A DNA stretch of 17,011 nucleotides from Umezawaea sp039922235 (GTDB lineage: Bacteria; Actinomycetota; Actinomycetes; Mycobacteriales; Pseudonocardiaceae): NCBI GenBank assembly GCA_039922235.1, contig JBDSAJ010000163.1, forward strand, positions 1 to 17,011. The letters are read 5' to 3'. Numbering within the stretch: the stretch's first letter is position 1; every line of letters starts with the position of its first letter. Below the pieces are notes generated by a model. That model searched no databases. It saw nothing but the letters and a program-made list of their open reading frames with translations, and was not told where the DNA came from. Shown here one piece after another: positions 6,996-13,312 of the stretch. A program made the translations under genes and the position numbers.

Positions 6996-7241
6996 TCACG
7001 ACCGACCGACGGGGAGCGCCAGCGGCCCCTGGAACTTGATCCGCAGCACCACTTCGAGGATCTTGCCCAGCACGCGGAGGATGCGGGTCACATCGGTCGT
7101 GGCGAACTTCTTCTCCAGCCTCTTCGCCAGGTAGTCGATCTCCACGACGAGGTCGAAACTCGCCCGCCGGGTGGACGCGTAACCGGGCAGCTGCGGCAGG
7201 TTGACCAGGCCTTCGCCAGGTTCGCGCTCGCCTGCCAGGCC
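6996..7241 (-). pseudogene. Reading-frame remnant of an unrecognised gene, no start codon
   Basis: Directly downstream of, and in the same frame as, the NmrA-like gene stop is an open frame of 81 codons ending in TGA at 6996-6998. It reads like real protein: L-V-N-L-P-Q-L-P-G-Y-A-S-T-R-R-A, then F-D-L-V-V-E-I-D-Y-L-A-K-R-L-E-K-K-F, then I-L-R-V-L-G-K-I-L-E-V-V-L-R-I-K-F-Q-G-P. The amphipathic helices and third positions that are about nine-tenths G or C match genuine genes here. There is no start codon with a ribosome site; the first internal GTG is at V-V-E-I-D. It is probably the C-terminal end of a decayed or truncated gene. Read-through of the TGA as an extension of the upstream protein is a less likely alternative. 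I do not recognise the family. Confidence 0.45.
7168..7190 (+). repeat. Direct repeat, copy 2 (inside the reading-frame remnant)
   Basis: It matches 6969-6991 at 22 of 23 positions, with the identical 18-base core at 7173-7190. The start-to-start spacing is 199 bases. In the minus-strand remnant it encodes L-P-G-Y-A-S. Confidence 0.85.
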
Positions 7242-8072
7242 TCACCGGAACGCACCCACGTGGTCGTCCACCCACTCGGCGAACGACGCCGGCCGCCGAC
7301 CCAGCACCAGCTCGGCCGTAGCCGTAGCCGGAGAACCACCTCTCCTGGCGGCCTCGATGAACTGCACGACGGCGTCGAACTCGTCCGACCCACCGAACCG
7401 CGCACGAGCCTGCGCCGGGGACAACTCCTCGATCCGCACGTCCGCGCCGATCGCCTCGCCGATGACCTCCACCTGCCGCCGCTGCGACACGAGTTCACCG
7501 CCGGTGAGCAGACCACTCACGTGCTCGCCGCCGTCCACGATCGCCGCGACCGCCACCGCGGCGATGTCCCGCTCGTGCACGGGAGCCGTGACGGCATCGG
7601 GGTGCACCAACCGGACCACCCGCTCGTCGCGGATCGACCCCGCCCAGTTCAGCGCGTTGTTGGCCAGCACCAGCGGCCGGATCGGCGTCCACCTCAACCC
7701 GGACTCGGCCAACGCCCGCTCGACCGCGCGGTGCTCCTCCGCGATCAGGTTGCCGACCGCGTCGGGCAGCAGCACGCTGCCCGACGACAGCAGCACGACG
7801 TGTTCGACACCAGCGGTCCGGGCGGCGTCGACGAACCCTTCGGCACCTGCCGTCGGCGCGTACAGGAACACCGTCGCCACACCGTCCAGCGCAGCTCCCA
7901 GGGTGTTGGGCTCGGTCAGGTCGGCGGCCACGACGGCCACCCCGTCCGGAAGATCAGCCGACGCGGGGTTCCGCACGGACGCCCGCACTCGCCGTCCCGC
8001 GACCAGGAGCTGGTCGACGACATGGCGCCCGACGCTGCCACGGGCACCGATCACCAGGGTTGGACTGTCCAC
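7242..8072 (-). CDS. NmrA-like NAD(P)-binding oxidoreductase (atypical SDR)
   Basis: The 276-residue Rossmann-fold protein starts V-D-S-P-T-L-V-I-G-A-R-G-S-V-G-R-H-V, the G-x-x-G-x-x-G dinucleotide loop (G9, G12, G15). A-S-V-R-N-P follows at strand 2, suggesting NADP preference. The C-terminal F-A-E-W-V-D-D-H-V-G-A-F-R is typical of NmrA/HSCARG-type members, which act as quinone reductases or redox sensors. No classical Y-x-x-x-K catalytic pair is obvious. GTG 8070-8072 has AGGAG six bases upstream, so longer in-frame starts are rejected. It is divergent from the SRPBCC gene with a 103-base gap. The TGA is followed in frame by the coding-like remnant at 6996-7241. The substrate is unknown. 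Confidence 0.9.
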   Translation of the reverse strand: MDSPTLVIGARGSVGRHVVDQLLVAGRRVRASVRNPASADLPDGVAVVAADLTEPNTLGAALDGVATVFLYAPTAGAEGFVDAARTAGVEHVVLLSSGSVLLPDAVGNLIAEEHRAVERALAESGLRWTPIRPLVLANNALNWAGSIRDERVVRLVHPDAVTAPVHERDIAAVAVAAIVDGGEHVSGLLTGGELVSQRRQVEVIGEAIGADVRIEELSPAQARARFGGSDEFDAVVQFIEAARRGGSPATATAELVLGRRPASFAEWVDDHVGAFR

Positions 8073-8163
8073 AACGAACTCCTCGCACGCCAAGAACACG
8101 GGCGCGCCAGCGGAGTGGTGACACACGGTGCGTTCCGACGCAGCACACCGCGCACCCCGACCG

Positions 8164-8169
8164 TAGCAT
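8164..8169 (+). promoter_or_regulatory. Candidate -10 of the SRPBCC gene (leaderless start)
   Basis: TAGCAT is followed by six bases and the GTG at 8176, the spacing of a leaderless transcript. No clear -35 or ribosome site is visible, which fits leaderless initiation. Confidence 0.45.
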
Positions 8170-8175
8170 CGACGT

Positions 8176-8634
8176 GTGCCGCGTTTCGAGGTCACCACCA
8201 GCATCTCGGCGCCGCCGCACCGCGTCTTCGACGTCTCGCTCGACGTGGAGGTGCACACCGATTCGATGGCCGGTGCCGCGGAACGGGCGGTCGACGGCGT
8301 CACCTCCGGCAGGCTCGCGCTGGGTGACACCGTCACGTGGCAGGCGAGGCACTTCGGCCTGCGCTGGCGGATGACCTCCAGGGTCAGCGTCTTCGCGCCG
8401 CCGGACCACTTCGTCGACGAACAGGTCGACGGCCCGTTCCTCAGCTGGCACCACGCCCACCACTTCGACCCGGACGGCCGCGGAGGCACGGTGATGCGCG
8501 ACGTCGTCGACTACGCCGCGCCGCTGCGCCCCCTGGGCACCATCGCCGAACTGGTGGTGCTCAACCGGTACCTGGTCCGGCTGATCCGCACCCGCAACGA
8601 GCACGTCAAGACCATCGCCGAGACGACCGGGTGA
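8176..8634 (+). CDS. SRPBCC (START/Bet v1-fold) family protein
   Basis: The 152-residue protein opens P-R-F-E-V-T-T-S-I-S-A-P-P-H-R-V-F-D-V-S, the usual first strand and helix of the SRPBCC ligand-binding fold. A middle section contains F-L-S-W-H-H-A-H-H-F-D-P-D-G-R-G-G-T and V-M-R-D-V-V-D-Y, and a long final helix ends the protein. Family members bind hydrophobic ligands or act as cyclases; no catalytic role can be assigned. The His-rich W-H-H-A-H-H turn is common in the cell-division-inhibitor-like SRPBCC group. It is divergent from the NmrA-like gene and convergent with merR. The GTG start has a -10-like TAGCAT immediately upstream and no Shine-Dalgarno. Confidence 0.85.
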   Translation: MPRFEVTTSISAPPHRVFDVSLDVEVHTDSMAGAAERAVDGVTSGRLALGDTVTWQARHFGLRWRMTSRVSVFAPPDHFVDEQVDGPFLSWHHAHHFDPDGRGGTVMRDVVDYAAPLRPLGTIAELVVLNRYLVRLIRTRNEHVKTIAETTG

Positions 8635-8641
8635 GCTCTTC

Positions 8642-8689
8642 GGCTCACCGCGGCGGGACGACGTCGGCGTTCGGCGTTCGGCGTGAGCC
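8642..8689. terminator. Possible bidirectional terminator between SRPBCC and merR genes
   Basis: GGCTCAC (8642-8648) and GTGAGCC (8683-8689) are perfect inverted arms that fill the 55-base gap between two convergent stops. The 34-base loop holds a tandem repeat. There is no T tract, so terminator function is tentative. Confidence 0.35.
8664..8684 (+). repeat. Three perfect tandem copies of tcggcgt
   Basis: The 7-base unit occurs three times without mismatch at 8664-8670, 8671-8677 and 8678-8684, between the convergent SRPBCC and merR stops. Confidence 0.9.
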
Positions 8690-9076
8690 CTACTCCGCCA
8701 TGGCGTACGGCGGACCGCACGGGCGGCCGGTGTGCAGGGTCTCCGTGGCACCGGTGATGATGACGTCGAGCTTGTCCCTGGCGCTGGTCAACTCGTCGAT
8801 CCGCTCGTCGATCCGGTCCCGCTCGGCCGAGAGCCACTCGAGCAGCCCTGGTGACGCCTCACCGGTCGCGACGCACGGCAGCAGTGAGCGGATCGACTTG
8901 CTGGGCAGCCCCGCCGAGTAGAACTGCTGGATCAGCCGCACCTGGGCCACCGCGCCCTCCGGGTAGTGCCGCTGCCCGCTGGGGCTGCGTTCCGAGGCGA
9001 GCAGCCCCTGCTCCTCGTAGTACCGCAGCGCCCGGACGCTCACGTCCGACTTCGCCGCGAGTTCACCGATGCGCAC
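8690..9076 (-). CDS. MerR family transcriptional regulator
   Basis: The 128-residue protein begins V-R-I-G-E-L-A-A-K-S-D-V-S-V-R-A-L-R-Y-Y and continues E-E-Q-G-L-L, the standard MerR winged HTH (1-70). A dimerisation coiled coil (about 75-108) and a short effector tail follow. GTG at 9074-9076 with GGGAGG four bases upstream is chosen over a longer in-frame start at 9124. Two cysteines, C68 and C120, are present; the tail reads T-G-R-P-C-G-P-P-Y. It is divergent from the ene-reductase, whose promoter has the over-long spacer and central dyad used by MerR activators, so it very probably controls that gene. The inducer is unknown; thiol-reactive electrophiles are an inference from the partner enzyme. 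Confidence 0.93.
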   Translation of the reverse strand: MRIGELAAKSDVSVRALRYYEEQGLLASERSPSGQRHYPEGAVAQVRLIQQFYSAGLPSKSIRSLLPCVATGEASPGLLEWLSAERDRIDERIDELTSARDKLDVIITGATETLHTGRPCGPPYAMAE

Positions 9077-9108
9077 CGCGCCTCCCCTGTGGCCTGACTC
9101 ACTCCGAC

Positions 9109-9140
9109 TTGCCTCTGACGTCAACGTCAGGTTTTAGCGT
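9109..9140 (+). promoter_or_regulatory. MerR-type promoter and operator of the ene-reductase gene
   Basis: A -35-like TTGCCT (9109-9114) and -10-like TAGCGT (9135-9140) are separated by 20 bases, longer than the normal 17. The spacer carries the dyad ctgacgtcaacgtcag (9115-9130). A dyad in a 19-20-base spacer is the signature of promoters untwisted by MerR activators. The site is about 50 bases upstream of the enzyme ATG and about 35 upstream of the merR start. Confidence 0.7.
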
Positions 9141-9189
9141 AGCGGAGTCCCCGTCACACTGCTTTCCGCTGGTCAGGAGATTGATCCAG

Positions 9190-10296
9190 ATGACGACCCG
9201 TGCTGCCCAGGCCCTGTCCCGCCCCGTGGAACTGGGCGGTCTCACCGTCCCGAACCGCATTGCCATGGCGCCGATGACCCGCGGCTACGCACCCGACGGC
9301 GTACCGGGCAAGGACATGGCCGACTACTTCGCCCGACGCGCCGCAGGTGGCACCGGACTGATCATCACCGAGGCCTCCTACGTCGGCCACCCCTCGGCCG
9401 GGCAGGCCGACGTCGTGGCACGCCTGTACGGCGAGGAAGCGCTGGCAGGCTGGTCCCAGGTCGTCACGGCCGTCCACGACGAGGGCGGCCTGATCATGCC
9501 GCAGCTCCAGCACATCGGCGCGGTCCGCAACGCGGGCGACCCACCCCACCCCGAAGCCCCCGCCCTCAGCCCGTCCGGCCTGAGCCTGGACGGCACCCCC
9601 AAGGGCCACGAGATGACCCCCGCCGACATCGACGCCGTGGTCCAGGCGTTCGCCGACGCCGCGGCCACTGCCGAGCGGCTCGGCTTCGACGGCGTAGAAC
9701 TCCACGGCGCCCACGGCTACCTCATCGACCAGTTCCTCTGGGCCACCACCAACCACCGCACCGACGCGTACGGCGGCGACCTCGACTCACGCACCCGTTT
9801 CCCGGCCGAGATCGTCACCGCCATCCGACGGCGAGTTTCCCCGGCGTTCCCGATCGTCCTGCGCCTGTCCCAGTGGAAGCAGAACGACTACGACGCCCGC
9901 ATCGCCGAAACCCCGGAAGAACTCGGCACCATCCTCGGCCACCTGGTCGACGCGGGCGTGGACGCCTTCCACGCCTCCACCCGCCGCTTCTGGGAACCGG
10001 CGTTCGACGACTCCGACCTCACCTTCGCGGGCTGGACCAAGAAGCTCTCCGGCAAGCCCACGATCGCCGTCGGCTCCACCGGCCTGACCAACGAGTTCAT
10101 GTCCAGCCTCGCGGGCGAACCCACCACCACCGCCGGCCTCGACCCCCTGCTGGACCGCTTGGAGGCCGACGAGTTCGACCTGATCGCGGTCGGCCGAGCA
10201 CTACTCGCCGACCCGGACTGGGCGGCCAAGACCGTTGCGGGCCGCGAGCACGACATCACGCCGTTCACCCCGGCAGCGCTGGCAGTTCTGCACTAG
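9190..10296 (+). CDS. Old yellow enzyme family alkene reductase (FMN)
   Basis: The 368-residue TIM barrel reads P-V-E-L-G-G-L-T-V-P-N-R-I-A-M-A-P-M-T-R at the N terminus. It then has the flavin/substrate motif V-E-L-H-G-A-H-G-Y-L-I-D-Q-F-L with paired histidines. N-H-R-T-D-A-Y-G-G-D-L-D-S-R-T-R-F follows, and A-V-G-R-A-L-L-A-D-P-D-W close to the end. Such enzymes use NAD(P)H to reduce activated C=C bonds of enones, quinones and nitro compounds. ATG 9190-9192 with AGGAG upstream is chosen; the open frame reaches further left but crosses the promoter. MerR control through the adjacent promoter suggests induction by reactive electrophiles. It is convergent with the CoA-ligase gene across a hairpin. 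Confidence 0.94.
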   Translation: MTTRAAQALSRPVELGGLTVPNRIAMAPMTRGYAPDGVPGKDMADYFARRAAGGTGLIITEASYVGHPSAGQADVVARLYGEEALAGWSQVVTAVHDEGGLIMPQLQHIGAVRNAGDPPHPEAPALSPSGLSLDGTPKGHEMTPADIDAVVQAFADAAATAERLGFDGVELHGAHGYLIDQFLWATTNHRTDAYGGDLDSRTRFPAEIVTAIRRRVSPAFPIVLRLSQWKQNDYDARIAETPEELGTILGHLVDAGVDAFHASTRRFWEPAFDDSDLTFAGWTKKLSGKPTIAVGSTGLTNEFMSSLAGEPTTTAGLDPLLDRLEADEFDLIAVGRALLADPDWAAKTVAGREHDITPFTPAALAVLH

Positions 10297-10312
10297 CCCG
10301 GCTCGACGACAG

Positions 10313-10341
10313 GGACCCCGGCGATGATCTTGCCGGGGCCT
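10313..10341. terminator. Hairpin terminator between ene-reductase and CoA-ligase genes
   Basis: CCCCGGC (10316-10322) pairs with GCCGGGG (10332-10338) around a 9-base loop. AGG/CCT pairs outside it across a small bulge. It lies in the 92-base gap between convergent stops, so it could serve both strands. No T tract is present. Confidence 0.55.
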
Positions 10342-10388
10342 GCCCGTGCCGTGCCTGTTCCAAAGCTTCGACCTGCGCGGGATGAAAG

Positions 10389-11966
10389 CTACGAACCAGC
10401 CTTCTCCCGCGCCCGGAGGTCCTTGCGCAGGATCTTGCCCGCGGCGGACTTCGGGATGGCTTCGATGAACTCGACGACGCGCACCTTCTTGTGCGGGGCT
10501 ACGCGTTCGGCGACGAACGACATCACGCCGGCGTCGTCGAGGTCGTCGGCGCCTGCCTGGCGGACGACGAAGGCCTTCGGGACTTCCTCGCCTTCGGCGT
10601 CGATGACGCCGACGACGGCCGCGTCGGCGATCTGCGGGTGGGTGAGGAGGACGGCTTCGAGTTCGGCGGGCGGGACCTGGTAGCCCTTGTACTTGATCAG
10701 TTCCTTGACCCGGTCGACGATCGTGACGACGCCGTCGGCGTCGATGACGGCCACGTCGCCGGTGTGGAGGTAGCCGTCCGCGTCGAGGGTGGCGGCTGTC
10801 GCCTCAGGGTTGTTGAGGTAACCCTTCATGACGTTCGGGCCGCGGCACCAGAGTTCGCCGCGTTCGCCGACGCCCACGTCCTCGCCGGTGGCGGGGTCGA
10901 CGAAGCGGTTCTCCATGTTCGGGTAGATGACGCCGACCGTTCCGACCGAGATGTCGTCGCGGCCCTCGGGGATGGCGTGGCTGACCGGGCTCATCTCGGT
11001 CATCCCGTAGCCCTGCAGGACCTTGCAGCCCAAGCGCTTGCGGACGGCGGCGGCCAGGTCGACGTCGAGCGGGGCGGCGCCGGAGAAGATGGTGTCGATG
11101 GCGGAGAGGTCGTACTGGTCCACCAGGGGGTGCTTCGCCAGGGCGACCGCTACCGGCGGGGCGATGTAGACGCGGTCGGTGCGGTGTTCGGCGATGACGC
11201 GCAGGAACTCCGGCAGGTCGAACCTCGGCATCGTGACGACGGTGGCCCCGACGTAGAGGCCGTTGTTCATCAGGACCTGCATCCCGTAGATGTGGAAGAA
11301 CGGGAGCACGGCGAGGATGCGGGTGGAACCGCCGATCCGGATGATCGGGCCGGACTGGACGATGTTGGCGACCAGGTTGCGGTGCGTGAGCATCACGCCC
11401 TTGGCCTTGCCGGTGGTGCCCGAGGAGTACGGGAGCACCGCGATGTCCTCGGCCGGGTCGATCGTCACCTCCGGCACGGGGCCGGTGCTCGCCAGGAGCG
11501 ACGGCAGGGCCGGGTGGCCCTCGGCACCGTCGAGCACGACCACGTCGTCGGCGGAGAGGCCGATCTGCTGGGCCGCGGGCCAGGCGTTCGGCAGCAGCAC
11601 GGAGACGGTGAACAGCATCTTGGCGCCCGCGTCGGCCAGCTGGCTGGCGACCTCGTTCGCGGTGTAGAGCGCGTTGATCGTGGTCGCGGTGGCGCCCGCA
11701 CGGAGGATGCCGTGGAAGACGACCGCGTAGTACGGCGTGTTGGGGCTGAGGATGCCTACGACGTCACCCTTGCCGATCCCCCTCTCGGCGAGCGCGGCGG
11801 CGACCCTGTCGATCGCGCCGACGAGCTGCCCGTAGGTCATCTCGGCGCCGGAAGCGCCGTCGATGAGCGCTGTCTGGTCGGCGCGTTCGGCGACGTTCGC
11901 GAACAGGAACTCGTGCAAGGAGACGTCCGGAACCACGACGTCGGGGAACGGACTGCGAAAGACCAT
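10389..11966 (-). CDS. AMP-binding acyl/aryl-CoA ligase, 4-coumarate-CoA ligase-like
   Basis: The 525-residue adenylate-forming enzyme activates a carboxylic acid with ATP and transfers it to CoA. Core motifs are in order: Y-S-S-G-T-T-G-K-A-K-G (about 180-190), Q-G-Y-G-M-T-E-M-S-P, T-G-D-V-A-V-I-D-A-D-G, D-R-V-K-E-L-I-K-Y-K-G-Y-Q-V-P-P-A-E-L-E and the C-terminal P-K-S-A-A-G-K with catalytic K511. The K-G-Y-Q-V-P-P-A-E-L hinge is that of the 4CL-like branch, which in bacteria also includes fatty-acid ligases; the substrate is not readable. ATG at 11964-11966 has GAGG upstream. A likely promoter lies at 12008-12036, so it is probably a single-gene unit. Confidence 0.93.
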   Translation of the reverse strand: MVFRSPFPDVVVPDVSLHEFLFANVAERADQTALIDGASGAEMTYGQLVGAIDRVAAALAERGIGKGDVVGILSPNTPYYAVVFHGILRAGATATTINALYTANEVASQLADAGAKMLFTVSVLLPNAWPAAQQIGLSADDVVVLDGAEGHPALPSLLASTGPVPEVTIDPAEDIAVLPYSSGTTGKAKGVMLTHRNLVANIVQSGPIIRIGGSTRILAVLPFFHIYGMQVLMNNGLYVGATVVTMPRFDLPEFLRVIAEHRTDRVYIAPPVAVALAKHPLVDQYDLSAIDTIFSGAAPLDVDLAAAVRKRLGCKVLQGYGMTEMSPVSHAIPEGRDDISVGTVGVIYPNMENRFVDPATGEDVGVGERGELWCRGPNVMKGYLNNPEATAATLDADGYLHTGDVAVIDADGVVTIVDRVKELIKYKGYQVPPAELEAVLLTHPQIADAAVVGVIDAEGEEVPKAFVVRQAGADDLDDAGVMSFVAERVAPHKKVRVVEFIEAIPKSAAGKILRKDLRAREKAGS

Positions 11967-12007
11967 TCGGGTGCCTCATTCGATCGGCGGTCGACCCTGA
12001 TCGCGTC

Positions 12008-12036
12008 ATCGTGAGTCACGCCACAGCACAGGTCAA
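12008..12036 (-). promoter_or_regulatory. Candidate promoter of the CoA-ligase gene
   Basis: On the minus strand TTGACC (12031-12036) and CACGAT (12008-12013) are separated by 17 bases, 42 bases upstream of the ligase ATG. The -35 is good and the -10 weak. Confidence 0.35.
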
Positions 12037-12179
12037 GGCATACCGAGACGTTACCGACTCAGCCGAACATCACTCGAATGGAGTAGTGGATGACCTTGTG
12101 GTGCCCGTGCCCGATCTGCGAAGTTGACAGGGCCTGCGCGGCTCGGCTCCCACGTACTCTCGAGCCACGCGGGGAACCT

Positions 12180-12209
12180 CGCGGTTCGCAATCCCCCCGT
12201 CGAACCGCG
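12180..12209. repeat. Inverted repeat, 9-base arms
   Basis: CGCGGTTCG (12180-12188) and CGAACCGCG (12201-12209) are perfect complements around a C-rich 12-base loop. There is no T tract on either side; its role is unknown. Confidence 0.6.
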
Positions 12210-12264
12210 GCCCGCTGGACTTCCGGGCTCCCCCCGCCCGATGTCCGTTTCAGCGGGGAATCAA

Positions 12265-12314
12265 CGCGGGGTGGTCCGAGTTGTGACTCCCCCTCTCTCC
12301 CGGACCGCCCCGCG
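12265..12314 (-). terminator. Long imperfect hairpin downstream of the DUF4349 gene
   Basis: CGCGGGGTGGTCCG (12265-12278) faces CGGACCGCCCCGCG (12301-12314), complementary at 13 of 14 positions, with a 22-base loop. It begins about 50 bases after the DUF4349 stop and is followed on the minus strand by TTGATT. A terminator is the simplest reading; a structured RNA element is also possible. Confidence 0.4.
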
Positions 12315-12362
12315 CTTCCCCCGCACATTGCTCTCCGTAGCTATTTCGTCAGAGAACGCCGC

Positions 12363-13232
12363 TCAATTGGCTGACGGAGCCGGTGTGGTTTTGACCACGC
12401 GGCGTCGGCGGCGGAGCATCCAGACGAGGCCGACGGGTACCAGCACCACGGCGAACGGCAGCACCGCGCCGATCACGACGAGCAGCACTCGGACCGCTTC
12501 CAGCAGCGCGTGCCAGCCGGATTCCAGTGCGCCGACGAAGCCCAGCTTCTCCTCGGGCGCCGACGGCGCCGCGCCCTGGCGGATGGACACGGTGATCGTC
12601 GATTGGGCCACCTGGCCCTTGAGGGCGTCGTACCGCCGCTGGAGCGACTCCAGGTCGGTCTGCCGCTTGGTCAACTCCCCCTCGATCTGGGTGATCTCCG
12701 ACGTCGTCGCGGCCCGCTCCAGCAGGGCCCGGACGCGGTCGACGCTGGCGCGCTGCGAGGCGATCCGGGACTCGACGTCCACGACCTGCTCGGTCACGTC
12801 CTCCGACTTCGTCTCGCGCCGCACGACGGTCGTGCCCTCGACCTCGCCGAGGCCCTTGAGCACGGCGTCCATCCGGTCGCCCGGCACGCGCAGCGTCAGC
12901 GACCCGTCGCTCGCGGTGGAGTTCTCCGAGCCGATGTACCCGCCTTCGCGCGCGGTGAGGTCCTTGACCTTCGTCAGCGCCCCGTTCACGTCGTCACCGC
13001 GCAGGTCGACCTGGGCCGTGCGGATCAGCTGCCGGTTCTGCGCGGCGGTGTTCGGCGCGGGCTGGTCGACCGAACCGGCGCCTTCCTTCGCCGTGCCACC
13101 CGGCTGTACGCCCTGGACGGGCGCGATGGCGGGTGCCGCCATGTCCGCGCTCCCGCTGCTGGAGTTCGACGCCCCACACCCGGCCAAGGCGACCAACGCC
13201 AACGCCGCCAACGCGAGTACCCGTCTGCTCAT
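12363..13232 (-). CDS. DUF4349 domain lipoprotein
   Basis: The 289-residue envelope protein has a signal peptide with lipobox A-L-A-G-C (lipidated C19). A Ser/Ala/Pro-rich linker leads into the DUF4349 region (about 65-270), which opens R-Q-L-I-R-T-A-Q-V-D-L and contains a long coiled coil (about 150-195, S-R-I-A-S-Q-R-A-S-V-D-R). A C-terminal membrane helix (about 250-273) and the basic tail R-R-R-R-R-V-V-K follow. The lipid anchor and the C-terminal TM would fix both ends to the membrane with the coiled coil outside. ATG 13230-13232 has GGAGGGG upstream. Function is unknown for the family. It sits alone, separated from the YbjN gene by a hairpin. Confidence 0.9.
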   Translation of the reverse strand: MSRRVLALAALALVALAGCGASNSSSGSADMAAPAIAPVQGVQPGGTAKEGAGSVDQPAPNTAAQNRQLIRTAQVDLRGDDVNGALTKVKDLTAREGGYIGSENSTASDGSLTLRVPGDRMDAVLKGLGEVEGTTVVRRETKSEDVTEQVVDVESRIASQRASVDRVRALLERAATTSEITQIEGELTKRQTDLESLQRRYDALKGQVAQSTITVSIRQGAAPSAPEEKLGFVGALESGWHALLEAVRVLLVVIGAVLPFAVVLVPVGLVWMLRRRRRVVKTTPAPSAN

Positions 13233-13280
13233 CGTGGTTCCCCTCCAGTCGCCCCGTGGTCAGGGGGTAGACGGAGGGAG

Positions 13281-13306
13281 TCCGGCGGGCAGTTGCACCC
13301 GCCGGA
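13281..13306 (-). terminator. Hairpin terminator of the hydrolase-mshA-ybjN unit
   Basis: TCCGGCGGG (13281-13289) and CCCGCCGGA (13298-13306) are perfect 9-base arms with an 8-base loop, seven bases after the YbjN-gene stop on the minus strand. The following CTCCCTCCG is not T-rich, so strength is uncertain. Confidence 0.6.
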
Positions 13307-13312
13307 TCACGA

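Larger units (their letters stand above)
11967..12362. other. 396-base gene-free gap with inverted repeats
   Basis: No reading frame with the normal codon bias spans this gap between the DUF4349 stop and the CoA-ligase start. It holds a candidate ligase promoter (12008-12036), a 9-base perfect hairpin (12180-12209), a 14-base near-perfect hairpin (12265-12314) and runs of G or C. The right part may be the terminator region of the DUF4349 gene. Confidence 0.7.

Noticed and set aside
8073..8751. N-terminal extension of the NmrA-like gene to 8489 and minus-strand frames through the SRPBCC gene.
   Set aside because: AGGAG six bases before GTG 8072 and the Rossmann loop right after it fix the start; the extension is antisense to the SRPBCC gene.
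12124..12160. TTGACA on the plus strand as a promoter.
   Set aside because: No -10-like hexamer at 16-19 bases and no plus-strand gene downstream.
12170..12215. GGTTCGCAATCC resembling a tRNA T-loop.
   Set aside because: No acceptor, anticodon or D arm can be built around it, and the flanking bases pair as a simple 9-base hairpin instead.
12059..12328. Minus-strand 89-codon frame in the gap.
   Set aside because: Third-position bias is low, there is no ribosome site or recognisable protein pattern, and it runs through the inverted repeats.
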